DNA from: Candidatus Schekmanbacteria bacterium | Lineage (GTDB): Bacteria; Schekmanbacteria; GWA2-38-11; J061 | Direction: 5' to 3' | DNA: 64,000 nt | NCBI GenBank assembly: GCA_016219965.1 | Contig: JACRJM010000007.1 | Coordinates: forward strand, 62,001 to 126,000 | Shown here: positions 1 through 9,157 of the stretch, piece by piece | Numbering within the stretch: position 1 is the first letter of the stretch | How the letters are laid out: each line of letters begins with the position of its first letter | Program-made: the position numbers and the translations under genes | The notes under the pieces: model-generated | What the model was told of the DNA's origin: nothing | The model's database searches: none | Seen by the model: the letters and a program-made list of their open reading frames with translations, nothing else

Positions 1-2
1 AA

Positions 3-1502
3 CTAAGGGCAAATTCAAAACTTAAATCCTCTGAGTATTCGGTTCCTGTTCTTGGTCTTATCTTCCTTCGTTATGCTGACTACAAGTTCACTGCTGTTGA
101 GGAGGAGATAAAGAAGCATCAACCTGCAGGAAGCCGCAGGGCAATTTCAAAGACAGACTTTCAAGAAAAGGGAGTGATGTTTCTTCCTGAAATTTCCCGC
201 TTTTCAACTTTGCTGAAACTCCCGGAAGGCGAAAACATAGGCAAGGCAATAAATGACGCCATGAAAGCGATTGAAGAGCAGAATGAAGAATTAAAGGATG
301 TGCTTCCTAAAACCTACAACCGCCTTGAAAATGATGTCCTCGTTGCTCTGCTTAAACAATTTTCAAGTATAGCGATGGACATGGAAGGCGATGTCTTCGG
401 GAAAATCTATGAATACTTCCTTGGCAAGTTTGCAATGAGCGAAGGGCAGCGTGGTGGAGAGTTCTTTACTCCTATATCTCTTGTTAAACTCATTGTAGAT
501 GTCATTGAGCCCTACCACGGAAGAATTTATGACCCTGCCTGCGGTTCAGGTGGCATGTTTGTCCAAAGCGCAAAGTTCGTAGAACGGCACAAAAAGAGAC
601 CAAGTTCAGAAATCATGGTCTATGGTCAAGAAAAGACCGCAGAAACTGTTCGGCTATGCAGGATGAACCTTGCCGTGCACGGTCTGTCAGGAGACATCAG
701 ACAGGGAAACACATACTACGAAGACCTGCATAACTCCTTCGGGAAGTTCGATTTCGTTATGGCAAATCCTCCTTTCAATGTGAATGGAATTGACAAGGAG
801 AAGATAAGCAAGGACAAAAGATTCTCTTACGGAATACCAAAACCAGACAACGGCAACTATCTCTGGATTGAGATATTCCTGAGCGCCCTGAATGATAACG
901 GCAGGGCAGGTTTCGTAATGGCTAACTCGGCAAGCGATGCAAGGCAGTCTGAGCTTGAGATACGGCAGAATATGATTGAAGGAAATACTGTTGATGTGAT
1001 GATTTCCATAGGTTCAAACTTCTTTTACACAGTTACGCTGCCCTGCACTCTCTGGTTCTTTGACAAAGGCAAAGTAAAGACAGACCGCAAATATAAAGTT
1101 CTTTTTATAGATGCCCGCCACATCTTTAACCAGATAGACCGTGCCCACAGGGATTTCCTGCCAGAGCAGATTGAGTTTATATCTAACATTGTTAGGCTCT
1201 ATCGGGGAGAAGGTGTTGAAACGGACAACGGAAGCCAAAAGCTTATGAAAGAGAACTTTCCCAAGGGGAAGTATCAGGACATTGCAGGGCTTTGCAAGGT
1301 TGTTCCCATTAAAGAAATAAAAGAACATGGCTACTCGCTTAATCCCGGACGGCATGTAGGGTTTACTGAGAAAGAAGCGGATGATTTTGATTTCTATGAG
1401 AGGCTTGAGGAGCTAAACGAAGAATTGGAGTTGTTGAATGTTGAGGCGAGAGAGTTAGAGGAAAGGATAGCAAATAACCTACTTGAATTGTTGGAAAAAT
1501 AA
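3..1502 (+). CDS. hsdM: Type I restriction-modification methyltransferase subunit HsdM (5' partial)
   Basis: Methylation subunit of a type I restriction-modification complex; with HsdS it transfers a methyl group from S-adenosylmethionine to adenine in the target site. The frame is already open at the window edge and reads an HsdM-type N-terminal helical domain ([17 protein letters not shown]), so the GTG/ATG at 174-179 are internal and the true start lies outside the window. Motif I is [10 protein letters not shown] (about 531-560) and the catalytic N6-adenine motif is NPPF (about 766-777). A charged coiled C-terminus of about 45 residues precedes the stop. hsdS begins 2 nt later, so the genes are co-transcribed. 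Confidence 0.96.
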   Translation, partial: LRANSKLKSSEYSVPVLGLIFLRYADYKFTAVEEEIKKHQPAGSRRAISKTDFQEKGVMFLPEISRFSTLLKLPEGENIGKAINDAMKAIEEQNEELKDVLPKTYNRLENDVLVALLKQFSSIAMDMEGDVFGKIYEYFLGKFAMSEGQRGGEFFTPISLVKLIVDVIEPYHGRIYDPACGSGGMFVQSAKFVERHKKRPSSEIMVYGQEKTAETVRLCRMNLAVHGLSGDIRQGNTYYEDLHNSFGKFDFVMANPPFNVNGIDKEKISKDKRFSYGIPKPDNGNYLWIEIFLSALNDNGRAGFVMANSASDARQSELEIRQNMIEGNTVDVMISIGSNFFYTVTLPCTLWFFDKGKVKTDRKYKVLFIDARHIFNQIDRAHRDFLPEQIEFISNIVRLYRGEGVETDNGSQKLMKENFPKGKYQDIAGLCKVVPIKEIKEHGYSLNPGRHVGFTEKEADDFDFYERLEELNEELELLNVEARELEERIANNLLELLEK

Positions 1503-1504
1503 CA

Positions 1505-2776
1505 TTGAATAAAATGGAAAAAATACGTTCAACTTTAAGTGATGCATGTTTTCTGGTTACTGATGGCACGCATGATACTCCCAAAACTTTGGAGAGCGGT
1601 ATTCCATTTATAAAAGCAAAGGAAATAGTTGGTGAAATTATCGACTTTGAAAATTGTGAATATATTAGTTATGAAGACCATTTAAAAGTAATTGCTCGCT
1701 CGAAACCAGAGAAAGGAGATACTCTATTTGCTCATATAGGTGCTTCATTAGGTGAAGCTGCCTTTATAAAAACAAACATAGAATTTAGTATAAAAAACAT
1801 CGCATTATTTAAACCAAACTCTTCTAAAATTGATAACAGATATTTATTCTATTATATTATTAGCCCAAAATTTCAAGGCGAAATAAAAAGCCGCCGAACT
1901 GGTTCGGCACAGCCTTTCGTTAGCCTTGAATTCTTAAGGAATCATCCAATTGAGTATCATCATAATGTTAATACCCAACGCAAAATTGCTACTATCCTTT
2001 CTGTCTATGATGACCTAATTGAGAACAACCACCGTCGCATCAAGATTCTGGAAAAAATGGCGCAGATGATTTATCGGGAGTGGTTTGTCAACTTCTGCTT
2101 CCCAGGGCATGAGAAGGTGAAGATGGTCAAGTCAGAAATGGGAATGATACCCGAGGGGTGGGAGGTTGTTAATTTCAGTGAACTCTATATGACGAGTTCG
2201 GGAGGGACACCAAGTAGAAAAGTTGCAGGGTATTACGGAGGAGCTCATCCGTGGATTAAAACTCGCGAGTTAAATGATGGATTCATACTGGAAACAGAAG
2301 AAACAATTACAGATTTTGGAATGCAAAAATCATCGGCAAAGCTATTCCCTGAAAACACGGTAATTTTGGCAATCTACGGAGCAACAATTGGCAAGCTCGG
2401 AATTCTATCCATGCCGGCTGCCACTAATCAAGCATGCGTTGCCATCTTGCCAAAAGAAGTAGAATTTGGTCGAGCTTTTGCTTTTTTATTTCTGCGAGAA
2501 AACCGAGATAAACTGATTGGACTTGGGCAGGGCGCTGCACAACAGAATATCAGCCAAGTGGTATTAAAAAATTTTCCTACACTACGTCCACCGGTAATTT
2601 TAATGCAAGAGTTGTCAGTAATGGTAGAACCACTACTTGATAATGTTAGAAACCTGCAACAAAGAAATGCCAACCTCCGTCGCACTCGTGACCTTCTTTT
2701 ACCTAAACTCATCAGTGGTGAGATTGATGTTGAGGACTTAGATATTAACTCAGGTATCAACAATGGACATACCTAA
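1505..2776 (+). CDS. hsdS: Type I restriction-modification specificity subunit HsdS
   Basis: DNA-recognition subunit of the type I system. It has two target-recognition domains (about residues 1-155 and 215-375), each followed by a conserved helical spacer. The central one contains QRKIATILSVYDDLIENN (about 158-175) and the C-terminal one LRRTRDLLLPKLISGEID. The annotated start is TTG at 1505, 2 nt after hsdM; ATG at 1514 is an equally good alternative. The two TRDs differ in sequence, implying a bipartite asymmetric target. The last 14 nt overlap a small HEPN-like ORF. The reading frame looks intact at 423 aa, a normal length. Confidence 0.95.
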   Translation: MNKMEKIRSTLSDACFLVTDGTHDTPKTLESGIPFIKAKEIVGEIIDFENCEYISYEDHLKVIARSKPEKGDTLFAHIGASLGEAAFIKTNIEFSIKNIALFKPNSSKIDNRYLFYYIISPKFQGEIKSRRTGSAQPFVSLEFLRNHPIEYHHNVNTQRKIATILSVYDDLIENNHRRIKILEKMAQMIYREWFVNFCFPGHEKVKMVKSEMGMIPEGWEVVNFSELYMTSSGGTPSRKVAGYYGGAHPWIKTRELNDGFILETEETITDFGMQKSSAKLFPENTVILAIYGATIGKLGILSMPAATNQACVAILPKEVEFGRAFAFLFLRENRDKLIGLGQGAAQQNISQVVLKNFPTLRPPVILMQELSVMVEPLLDNVRNLQQRNANLRRTRDLLLPKLISGEIDVEDLDINSGINNGHT

Positions 2777-2927
2777 TACTGTAAGAAATAATATCTTCCA
2801 TGGAGGGAAATTCCCCTTTGTGCCTGAAAGAGATGAACAACTTATTTACAGTTCACTTATTATCATTGACGACTGTATTGAATCCGTATCAAAACTCAAA
2901 AAACATTTCTTAGAGACTGCTGAATGA
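2763..2927 (+). CDS. 54-aa HEPN-like mini-ORF between hsdS and hsdR
   Basis: A short ORF starting at ATG 2763 inside the end of hsdS and stopping at TGA 2925-2927, which overlaps the hsdR ATG as ATGA, so the three genes are translationally coupled. Residues 8-13 read RNNIFH, the RX4H signature of HEPN ribonuclease/toxin domains, followed by HGGKFPF and a second helix (DEQLIYSSLIIIDDCIES). This looks like the C-terminal half of a HEPN-fold protein. It may be a truncated remnant or a minimal subunit. The motif is visible; the HEPN assignment rests on pattern recognition only. Confidence 0.6.
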   Translation: MDIPNTVRNNIFHGGKFPFVPERDEQLIYSSLIIIDDCIESVSKLKKHFLETAE

Positions 2928-5900
2928 CCTATTATAGCGAAGATGAACTTATAGAACAGCCCACCATAGAGTTATTTCAATCACTCGGATATGATTACAA
3001 ATACTGCTACAATGAGACCTTCGGAGACAACGGAACTCTGGGAAGAGACACGCCATCCGAAGTTGTTATAGTTGAAAGACTCAAAGAAGCACTTGTCAAA
3101 TTAAATCATTCTGCCACTCCTGAGACTATAGCCCTTGCCATCGAAGAGTTAACCCGTGACAGAAGAGCTATGAATCCAGCCCATGTCAACAGGGAAATTT
3201 ACAGGATGCTGCGGGACGGGGTTAAGGTCTCAATGCGAAATGCGGATGGAAGCGAAGAAGTGGAAATAATCAAAGTTATAGATTTCAAAAATCATGGCAA
3301 CAATGATTTCTTACTTACTTCTCAGCTCTGGGTGACAGGAGAAATGTATAAGAGGCGGGCTGACCTTGTGGGGTTCGTAAATGGTCTTCCTCTCATATTC
3401 ATAGAGTTAAAAGCTGTTCACAAGAAGCTTGAAAATGCTTTCAAAGACAACCTTACGGACTATAAAGACACCATACCACAGCTTTTCTGGTACAACGCTT
3501 TTATCATTATTTCAAATGGAGCAGAAAGCAGGATAGGTTCGATTTCGGCTGATTATGAGCACTTCAGTGAATGGAAGAAGATTAACAGCGAAGGAGAGGA
3601 AGGTATAGTCTCTCTTGAAACTATAATCAAAGGAACCTGCAATAAAATAAAGTTCATAGACTTATTGGAAAACTTTGTCCTCTATCAGGACACAGGTGGT
3701 GCACTCATCAAAGTAATTGCTAAGAACCATCAATACCTCGGCGTAAACAACGCTATCGAGTCCTTCGGGAAAATAAAAGAACAAGAGGGAAGGCTGGGAG
3801 TATTTTGGCACACACAGGGAAGTGGGAAGAGCTTTTCCATGATATTCTTCTCCCAGAAGATATTGAGGAAGTTTGAAGGAAATTATACCTTCCTGATTGT
3901 CACCGACAGAAAAGAGCTTGACAATCAGATTTACAAGAACTTTGCAAACTGCGGAGCTGTTACTGAGCAGGAAGTTCATGCCGAAAGCGGAAAACACCTT
4001 GAACAACTCCTGAAGGAGAACCACCGGAACATCTTCACTCTCATTCATAAGTTCGGCGATATAAATGAGAAAGTATCAGACCGCTCAGACATCATTGTCA
4101 TCACCGATGAAGCACACAGAAGCCAGTATGACCTTCTCGCCATGAACATGAGGAAAGCCCTGCCCAATGCTGCCTTTATAGCATTTACAGGAACGCCTCT
4201 CATGGTAGGCGAGGAGCTTACAAAGAAAACCTTTGGCGACTATATCAGCATTTATAATTTCAAGCAGTCAGTTGATGATAACGCAACAGTCCCACTCTAC
4301 TACGAAAATCGGATTCCCGAAGTTCAGTTAAAAAATGAAGACCTGAACGATGACCTCCAGAAGATTATCGAGGAGGCAATGCTCGATGACGAGCAAGAAG
4401 AAAAGCTTCAGAGGGAATTTGCACGACAATACCACATTATCACAAGAGATGACCGCCTTAATAAGATTGCTGAGGACATAGTCGGGCACTTTGCAAACAG
4501 GGGATATCAGGGGAAGGCAATGGTTGTATCCATTGATAAGCCTACGGCAGTCAAAATGTATGACAAGGTGCAGAAATACTGGGGAAAGTATATTGAGGAG
4601 CTTAAAACAAAAGCCAATGGGATGAAAAGTGGCAGGGAACTGATTGAAAAGAAAATAAGGTACATGGAAGAGACCGACATGGCTGTCGTGGTAAGCAGCG
4701 AGCAGAACGAGATAGAGAAATTTCGAAAGCTCAAGCTGGACATAAAGAAACACCGTGAACGGATGGTTAAAGAAGACCTTGCTGAGAAGTTTAAAGACCC
4801 TGATAACCCTTTCAGAATTGTATTTGTTTGCGCCATGTGGATGACAGGTTTTGATGTGCAATCATTGTCCACCATCTACCTTGATAAGCCCATGAAAAAT
4901 CACACGCTCATGCAAACTATTGCCCGGGCAAACAGAGTGTTTAGAAATAAGACAAATGGTCTAATAGTGGATTACATTGGCATATTCAGGGAACTCCAGA
5001 AAGCCCTTGCCATCTATGGTTCAGGAGCTGGTGGAGGAATCAGGACTGGTGATACCCCAATAAAACCTAAAGATGAGCTTATCAAAGAACTTGAGCAGGC
5101 GCTTGCTGATACGGAGCAGTTCCTTAAAGAGCGTGGGATAGATAGTGAAAAGATAATCAAGGCAAATAAACTTGAAAAGATAAAACTCTTAGTTGATGCG
5201 GTGGATGCAATACTGATAAATGATGAATCAAAAAACAGATATCTCTTTCTTGCTGGTGTAGTGAAAAAGTTTTTCAAGGCAATTCTTCCGGACACGAAAG
5301 CCAATAAGTTTTATGAGAGATGTGCTTTGCTTAATGCAATTGCTGAAAAGATACGCTCAATGACAGAAGAAACAGATATCTCAGTCGTTACAGGCAAGAT
5401 CGAAAAAATTCTGGATGACTCCATAGAAGCTGAAGGGTATGTGATAGAACAACTTTATGAAGATGATGGCGAACCTTACAGAATTGACCTTTCAAAGATT
5501 GATTTGGAAGCTCTCAGGAAAAAATTTGCCAAAGAGCATAAGCATATCCAAGTTGAAATATTGAAGTGGAAAATTAATTCCAAACTAACAAAGATGGTGC
5601 GGTTAAATAAAACAAGAATTGATTTTCTTGAGAAATTCCAGAGTCTTTTAGATGAATACAATTCAGGTGCTGTAAATATAGAAAGTTTCTTTGATGAACT
5701 GCTTGAATTCGCACAGAATCTTAATGAAGAGGATAAGCGTGGTATTGCTGAAAGCCTATCTGAAGAGGAGCTTGCAGTCTTCGACCTCCTTAAAAAGCCT
5801 GACATCAATAAAAAGGAAAGCCAACAGGTAAAATCAGCCTGCAAAGAACTCCTTGAAAAACTTAAAGAAGAAAAACTTGTCCTCGACTGGAGAAAGAAAC

Positions 5901-6067
5901 AACAGACTCGCGCCCAGGTGCTTTTTACAATAGAAACTGTTCTTGATAATATGCTTCCTGAAAGCTACTCGAAGGATATATTCGGAAAAATATGCACATC
6001 AACATACCAGCATATTTACGATTCCTATTATGGAGCCGGTAAAAGCATCTATGACCTGCACATATAA
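2924..6067 (+). CDS. hsdR: Type I restriction endonuclease subunit HsdR
   Basis: Motor and nuclease subunit of the type I complex; it translocates DNA using ATP and cleaves unmethylated DNA at a distance. The N-terminal PD-(D/E)xK nuclease shows D147 followed by E161-L-K163. The superfamily 2 helicase core has Walker A GSGKS (about 299-303), a DEAH box (ITDEAHRSQ, D395-H398) and motif III FTGTPL, with the helicase C-terminal motif TIARANRVFR after it. A long helical C-terminus carries the HsdM-contacting region. At 1047 aa it is full length with no interruptions. It overlaps the HEPN-like ORF by 4 nt. Confidence 0.97.
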   Translation: MTYYSEDELIEQPTIELFQSLGYDYKYCYNETFGDNGTLGRDTPSEVVIVERLKEALVKLNHSATPETIALAIEELTRDRRAMNPAHVNREIYRMLRDGVKVSMRNADGSEEVEIIKVIDFKNHGNNDFLLTSQLWVTGEMYKRRADLVGFVNGLPLIFIELKAVHKKLENAFKDNLTDYKDTIPQLFWYNAFIIISNGAESRIGSISADYEHFSEWKKINSEGEEGIVSLETIIKGTCNKIKFIDLLENFVLYQDTGGALIKVIAKNHQYLGVNNAIESFGKIKEQEGRLGVFWHTQGSGKSFSMIFFSQKILRKFEGNYTFLIVTDRKELDNQIYKNFANCGAVTEQEVHAESGKHLEQLLKENHRNIFTLIHKFGDINEKVSDRSDIIVITDEAHRSQYDLLAMNMRKALPNAAFIAFTGTPLMVGEELTKKTFGDYISIYNFKQSVDDNATVPLYYENRIPEVQLKNEDLNDDLQKIIEEAMLDDEQEEKLQREFARQYHIITRDDRLNKIAEDIVGHFANRGYQGKAMVVSIDKPTAVKMYDKVQKYWGKYIEELKTKANGMKSGRELIEKKIRYMEETDMAVVVSSEQNEIEKFRKLKLDIKKHRERMVKEDLAEKFKDPDNPFRIVFVCAMWMTGFDVQSLSTIYLDKPMKNHTLMQTIARANRVFRNKTNGLIVDYIGIFRELQKALAIYGSGAGGGIRTGDTPIKPKDELIKELEQALADTEQFLKERGIDSEKIIKANKLEKIKLLVDAVDAILINDESKNRYLFLAGVVKKFFKAILPDTKANKFYERCALLNAIAEKIRSMTEETDISVVTGKIEKILDDSIEAEGYVIEQLYEDDGEPYRIDLSKIDLEALRKKFAKEHKHIQVEILKWKINSKLTKMVRLNKTRIDFLEKFQSLLDEYNSGAVNIESFFDELLEFAQNLNEEDKRGIAESLSEEELAVFDLLKKPDINKKESQQVKSACKELLEKLKEEKLVLDWRKKQQTRAQVLFTIETVLDNMLPESYSKDIFGKICTSTYQHIYDSYYGAGKSIYDLHI

Positions 6068-6328
6068 TATTGAATTCCTCCGCTGAAAATTGAGCCACCC
6101 TTGTGAAAGATATCTCTTATTTCATCTGTGTATCAATGACTGCTCCTAAATTGTGCGCATCTCAGTTTGACGCCCCCTGATTTGAGCCGCCTTCAGTCGC
6201 TTGATGATTTCTTATAAATCAACCCTGCAAATCAAGGATTGACAATGAAATTATAAACCTATTAGAATCATTGCAAATGAATTAAATGTAACTTTCTTCA
6301 AGAATATTAAACTCTAAGAACTATCTAT
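6068..6328. other. Intergenic debris: IS-like motifs and HTH-like fragment
   Basis: No intact gene. Two TTGAGCC(A/G)CC motifs occur at 6090-6100 and 6181-6191, with the string GTGCGCATCTCAGTTTGACG between them. From memory such strings occur at the ends of IS21-type (istA/istB) elements, but no transposase frame remains. Further right, about 6256-6318 reads PIRIIANELNVTFF then a stop, reminiscent of the recognition-helix end of an XRE-type HTH. A candidate promoter (TTGACA 6239-6244, 18 nt, TAGAAT 6263-6268) faces the gene at 6329. Confidence 0.35.
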
Positions 6329-7045
6329 ATGGAAGACGCTAGGAGATTTTTAAGATATGTACTACCAGGTCTGGTTTTCTTAATAGAGGTCTTTTCCTAT
6401 CTACTAATATCTGCAAGTACTGAATTTGTTAAATTTCTAAAAGATATCGCAGTAAATATTAGCTTCCCGATATCAATATTTTTAGCTTCTGGTGGTATCG
6501 GGTTTATATTAGGAATTTTCTATCGTACTTTATATAAAAGTAGAATGTTTGATTCATTAGTAGTTAATCATCATAGTCAATTAAGTGATTCTATAAGTAG
6601 AGGTTGGCTAAAATTACAAAATCGAGAAAATAAGCAAGAATTTAAAATAAATGAACTTTCTCGAAATGGTGCATGGCGTATCCAAGCGGTAATTTGGCAC
6701 GAAAGAAGAAACTCTAATGAAATAATTAAATCTGCAGATTCACTTACTGATAGATTGGGTGACATATCTCATGGACTAGGGACCGCTTTAATCGGTGCAA
6801 TTATAGCAGTTCCTGTTTGGATAGTTGCTCATTATGCACTTACTCAAAATTATAATTTTGTTTTTTATATAACACTTGCAATATCTTTCTTAGTTGTTAT
6901 TTGTAACTTGATAAATTATATAGGGACTGTAAGAGATTTTGAAAGTGTGGTGGATATTATTTCAACTGATTTACTGAAAAATGAGTATATTAAAAATGGG
7001 AATCAACCTCTTATTATAGATTGTATTTTACGTGAGTTAAGATAG
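6329..7045 (+). CDS. Unknown four-helix membrane protein
   Basis: A 238-aa protein I do not recognise. Hydrophobic segments lie at about residues 9-30, 42-66, 150-172 and 177-201, arranged as two hairpins. They are separated by a hydrophilic domain of about 80 residues (68-149) containing the HERRNSNE and SLTDRLGDISHG stretches, and a short soluble tail follows. No catalytic motif stands out. It is monocistronic, follows the restriction operon by 261 nt of debris, and is more A/T-rich than hsdR, suggesting separate acquisition. Its position suggests a defence accessory, but nothing in the sequence proves this. Confidence 0.7.
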   Translation: MEDARRFLRYVLPGLVFLIEVFSYLLISASTEFVKFLKDIAVNISFPISIFLASGGIGFILGIFYRTLYKSRMFDSLVVNHHSQLSDSISRGWLKLQNRENKQEFKINELSRNGAWRIQAVIWHERRNSNEIIKSADSLTDRLGDISHGLGTALIGAIIAVPVWIVAHYALTQNYNFVFYITLAISFLVVICNLINYIGTVRDFESVVDIISTDLLKNEYIKNGNQPLIIDCILRELR

Positions 7046-7365
7046 TTTTTTTAATAATGTTATTTTAAATCAAATTGAAAGTTTCATGGCTGCAATCCCT
7101 TCTTTACGGAAATACAGCTATTCAAAAATCTCCCTTATAAAACCACTTGATGATTGAAGCGAAATGTACACACTCCCATGCTGTTATTTTTCTTCCTCTG
7201 TACGAAATGTCCTGAACACAAACCTGTCCATCATATAGTTTTTTAATGAGGTTAAAAAACCATTTTAAGATTGCAATAATATAATACGCTTTTTATTGCT
7301 ATATTTATATTATTTTATATTATAATATTACAATTACAAACTGATATCTTGGATTGGAGAGATTT
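7046..7365. other. Intergenic region with first copy of a 22-bp repeat
   Basis: No gene of useful length. It contains the left copy of a 22-bp direct repeat (7210-7231). Read on the minus strand, the frame through that repeat gives MDRFVFRTFRTEEEK and a stop at 7184-7186, an alternative C-terminus for the yhaM-like gene at 7892-8845. The right half is very A/T-rich; TTGCTA (7296-7301), 16 nt, TATTAT (7318-7323) is a possible promoter for the ORF6N gene, though such matches are easy by chance here. Confidence 0.6.
7210..7231. repeat. 22-bp direct repeat, left copy
   Basis: Exact 22-bp match (begins TCCTGAACACAAACC, ends TGTCCAT) to 7918-7939, 708 bp away in the same orientation. Bases on either side of the two copies do not match, so the repeat is sharply bounded. 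It looks like an attachment site or a duplication made when the ORF6N segment was inserted. Confidence 0.9.
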
Positions 7366-7878
7366 ATGAAAGCACTTATTCCAATAGAAGTAATAGAAAA
7401 AAAGATATTATTGATTCGTGGCCAAAAGGTTATACTTGATTGGGATTTAGCAGAGTTATATGACGTAGAAATACGAGTGTTAAACCAAGCTGTTCAGAGA
7501 AACATTGTCCGTTTTCCATATGATTTTATGTTTCAGCTCACTAAAGAAGAAAACAGCTTTCTAAGATCACAATTTGTGACCTTAAAAAGAGGACGCGGAC
7601 AACACAGAAAATATTTGCCCTACGCTTTTACCGAACAGGGCGTCGCGATGCTCTCAAGTGTGTTGAACAGCGAACGGGCGGTACAGGTCAATATCACTAT
7701 CATGAGGGCTTTTGTAAAACTGCGAGAAATAATCGGTACCCATAAAGAGCTTGCAAAAAAGCTGGATGAAATGGAAAAGAAATATGACGCACAATTCAGG
7801 ATTGTCTTTGACGCCATACGACAGCTTATAGCGGCACCGGAAATAAGGAAAAGAAAAATCGGGTTCAGAAAAGAATAA
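7366..7878 (+). CDS. ORF6N/KilA-N-type DNA-binding domain protein
   Basis: A 170-aa protein with an N-terminal ORF6N domain (residues about 1-85: [18 protein letters not shown], then [17 protein letters not shown] and the [15 protein letters not shown] segment), a short linker and a helical C-terminus ([15 protein letters not shown]). ORF6N proteins are DNA-binding factors common in phages and mobile islands; the bacterial target is unknown. ATG 7366 is preferred over TTG 7354 because GGAGAG at 7356-7361 lies just upstream. The gene sits alone between two copies of a 22-bp repeat, so it is probably a mobile cassette or the residue of one. It converges on the yhaM-like gene. Confidence 0.9.
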   Translation: MKALIPIEVIEKKILLIRGQKVILDWDLAELYDVEIRVLNQAVQRNIVRFPYDFMFQLTKEENSFLRSQFVTLKRGRGQHRKYLPYAFTEQGVAMLSSVLNSERAVQVNITIMRAFVKLREIIGTHKELAKKLDEMEKKYDAQFRIVFDAIRQLIAAPEIRKRKIGFRKE

Positions 7879-7891
7879 AGTCAAATCCGTC

Positions 7892-8845
7892 TCAACTATT
7901 ATCGCTGCCTGAATTATTCCTGAACACAAACCTGTCCATTGCCGGCCAATACTGTGTCCAGCGCGGATCATTGGAATCAGGCTTTGAATCAATCCAGTCT
8001 TTGAATGACCACAGTTTGGCATCGAGGTTGTCGGCATAATGAAGTGCAAGCGCCTCAATCGTCATAGGTCTCACAGGTGAGCCGAATTCAAGCTCCCCGT
8101 GGTGGCTAAGGATTATGTGTTTTAACTGAACAGCAATCTCATAAGGAAAATCAGAAAACTGCTTCAGTTTATCTTCGAGCATGCCTATCCCAATGGTAAT
8201 ATGGCCAAGAAGCCTTCCCTCATCAGTGTAATTAACTGCAAGAGCACTCTTGAGTTCTCTTAGTTTACCTACATCATGGAGCAGTGCACTCGTTAAAAGA
8301 ATGTCCCTGTCAAGCGGGTATTGTCCGCTGAGATAACTGCATGTCCTGCAGACGGCAAGCGTGTGTTCAGCGAGACCGCCGCTGTATGAATGATGAATGG
8401 ACCTTGCTGCCGGATGCTTCAGAAATTTTTCTCTGAAATTTGGCTCAGAAAAGAATGAGAAAGCAAGAAGTTTTAGATGCTCATTAGTGACAGATTCGAT
8501 AATAGTGTCAATCTCAGCAGACAACAGATCACTTCCCACGGAACCAACCTTGATGAAAAGGCTTGGATCTATGTCCTCGTCTTTTACAATCTCAACATTG
8601 CTAAGTGTAATCTGAAGTTTATCATTATATTTTCCTACTGTTCCCTTTATCCTGCAAACACCGTCAACCTTTATATGGTCATAGGAAGGCTTGTATTCCC
8701 AGGCTATTGCGGGCATCTCTCCTGTTTTGTCGCAGAGCACAACTCTGAGATATGGTTCTCCATTTTTTTTATGAAAAACCTGTTTCCATTTCACTGCAAA
8801 GGAACTCTCAACAGAAGTCCCATCTTTAAGCTCTTCGATTGTCAT
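7892..8845 (-). CDS. YhaM-like 3'-5' exoribonuclease (OB fold + HD domain)
   Basis: A 317-aa protein with an N-terminal OB-fold nucleic-acid-binding domain (about 10-95) and an HD phosphohydrolase domain (about 150-300: SYSGGLAEHTLAV, LLTSALLHDVGKLREL with the HD pair, then HHGELEFGSP). This is the YhaM/Cbf1 architecture of 3'-5' exonucleases acting on RNA or single-stranded DNA. It lies 13 nt downstream of the DUF4321 gene, probably in one transcript. The last eight residues (after MDRFVFR) differ from those encoded at the other copy of the 22-bp repeat, which suggests the 3' end was replaced by an insertion. Confidence 0.88.
   Translation of the reverse strand: MTIEELKDGTSVESSFAVKWKQVFHKKNGEPYLRVVLCDKTGEMPAIAWEYKPSYDHIKVDGVCRIKGTVGKYNDKLQITLSNVEIVKDEDIDPSLFIKVGSVGSDLLSAEIDTIIESVTNEHLKLLAFSFFSEPNFREKFLKHPAARSIHHSYSGGLAEHTLAVCRTCSYLSGQYPLDRDILLTSALLHDVGKLRELKSALAVNYTDEGRLLGHITIGIGMLEDKLKQFSDFPYEIAVQLKHIILSHHGELEFGSPVRPMTIEALALHYADNLDAKLWSFKDWIDSKPDSNDPRWTQYWPAMDRFVFRNNSGSDNS
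7918..7939. repeat. 22-bp direct repeat, right copy (inside yhaM-like 3' end)
   Basis: Second copy of the repeat at 7210-7231. It lies within the yhaM-like coding sequence and encodes its MDRFVFR segment; the stop codon lies about 24 nt further on. Location at the 3' end of a conserved gene is typical of integrase attachment sites, where the coding end is restored by the incoming copy. Confidence 0.9.
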
Positions 8846-8858
8846 TATTTCAAATCCC

Positions 8859-9122
8859 CTATTTCCCTATCCATTTGTACAGAAAAATCCCCAGGAAAAA
8901 ACCTCCAGCAGTTCCGATATTTACTAGAAATTTGAATCCCACCTCAAACTCGAAAAACTTAAGATTAAGCTTTGTTGTCCCTAATGTAACGTTAAACCCG
9001 GTTGAAAATATCTTAGACACAACATCACTTGGAATGAGAAGAAAAAGATCAGAAACTATATTCCCCACAAGCATACCAAGAATAATCAGAACCAGAAACA
9101 ATATAAGATTTGATCCTTGCAT
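8859..9122 (-). CDS. DUF4321-type small membrane protein
   Basis: An 87-aa protein with two hydrophobic segments: residues 5-28 (LILFLVLIILGMLVGNIVSD) and 66-85 (FLVNIGTAGGFFLGIFLYKW). Between them is a patch (NVTLGTTKLNLKFFEFEVGF) that matches the DUF4321 pattern of a short amphipathic strand region before the second helix. Function is unknown. A good ribosome site, CAGGAGA, lies 6 nt before the ATG. It is first in a likely two-gene unit with the yhaM-like gene and is divergent from the radical-SAM operon. Confidence 0.75.
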   Translation of the reverse strand: MQGSNLILFLVLIILGMLVGNIVSDLFLLIPSDVVSKIFSTGFNVTLGTTKLNLKFFEFEVGFKFLVNIGTAGGFFLGIFLYKWIGK

Positions 9123-9157
9123 TTATATCTCCTGTTATTTTCTTAATAGCCGTTTTC

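Noticed and set aside
174-179. GTG/ATG as the start of hsdM
   Set aside because: The frame is open to the left edge and encodes a normal HsdM N-terminus, so the true start is outside the window.
4328-4875. Minus-strand ORFs inside hsdR
   Set aside because: Shadow frames of hsdR; no start context and no recognised domain.
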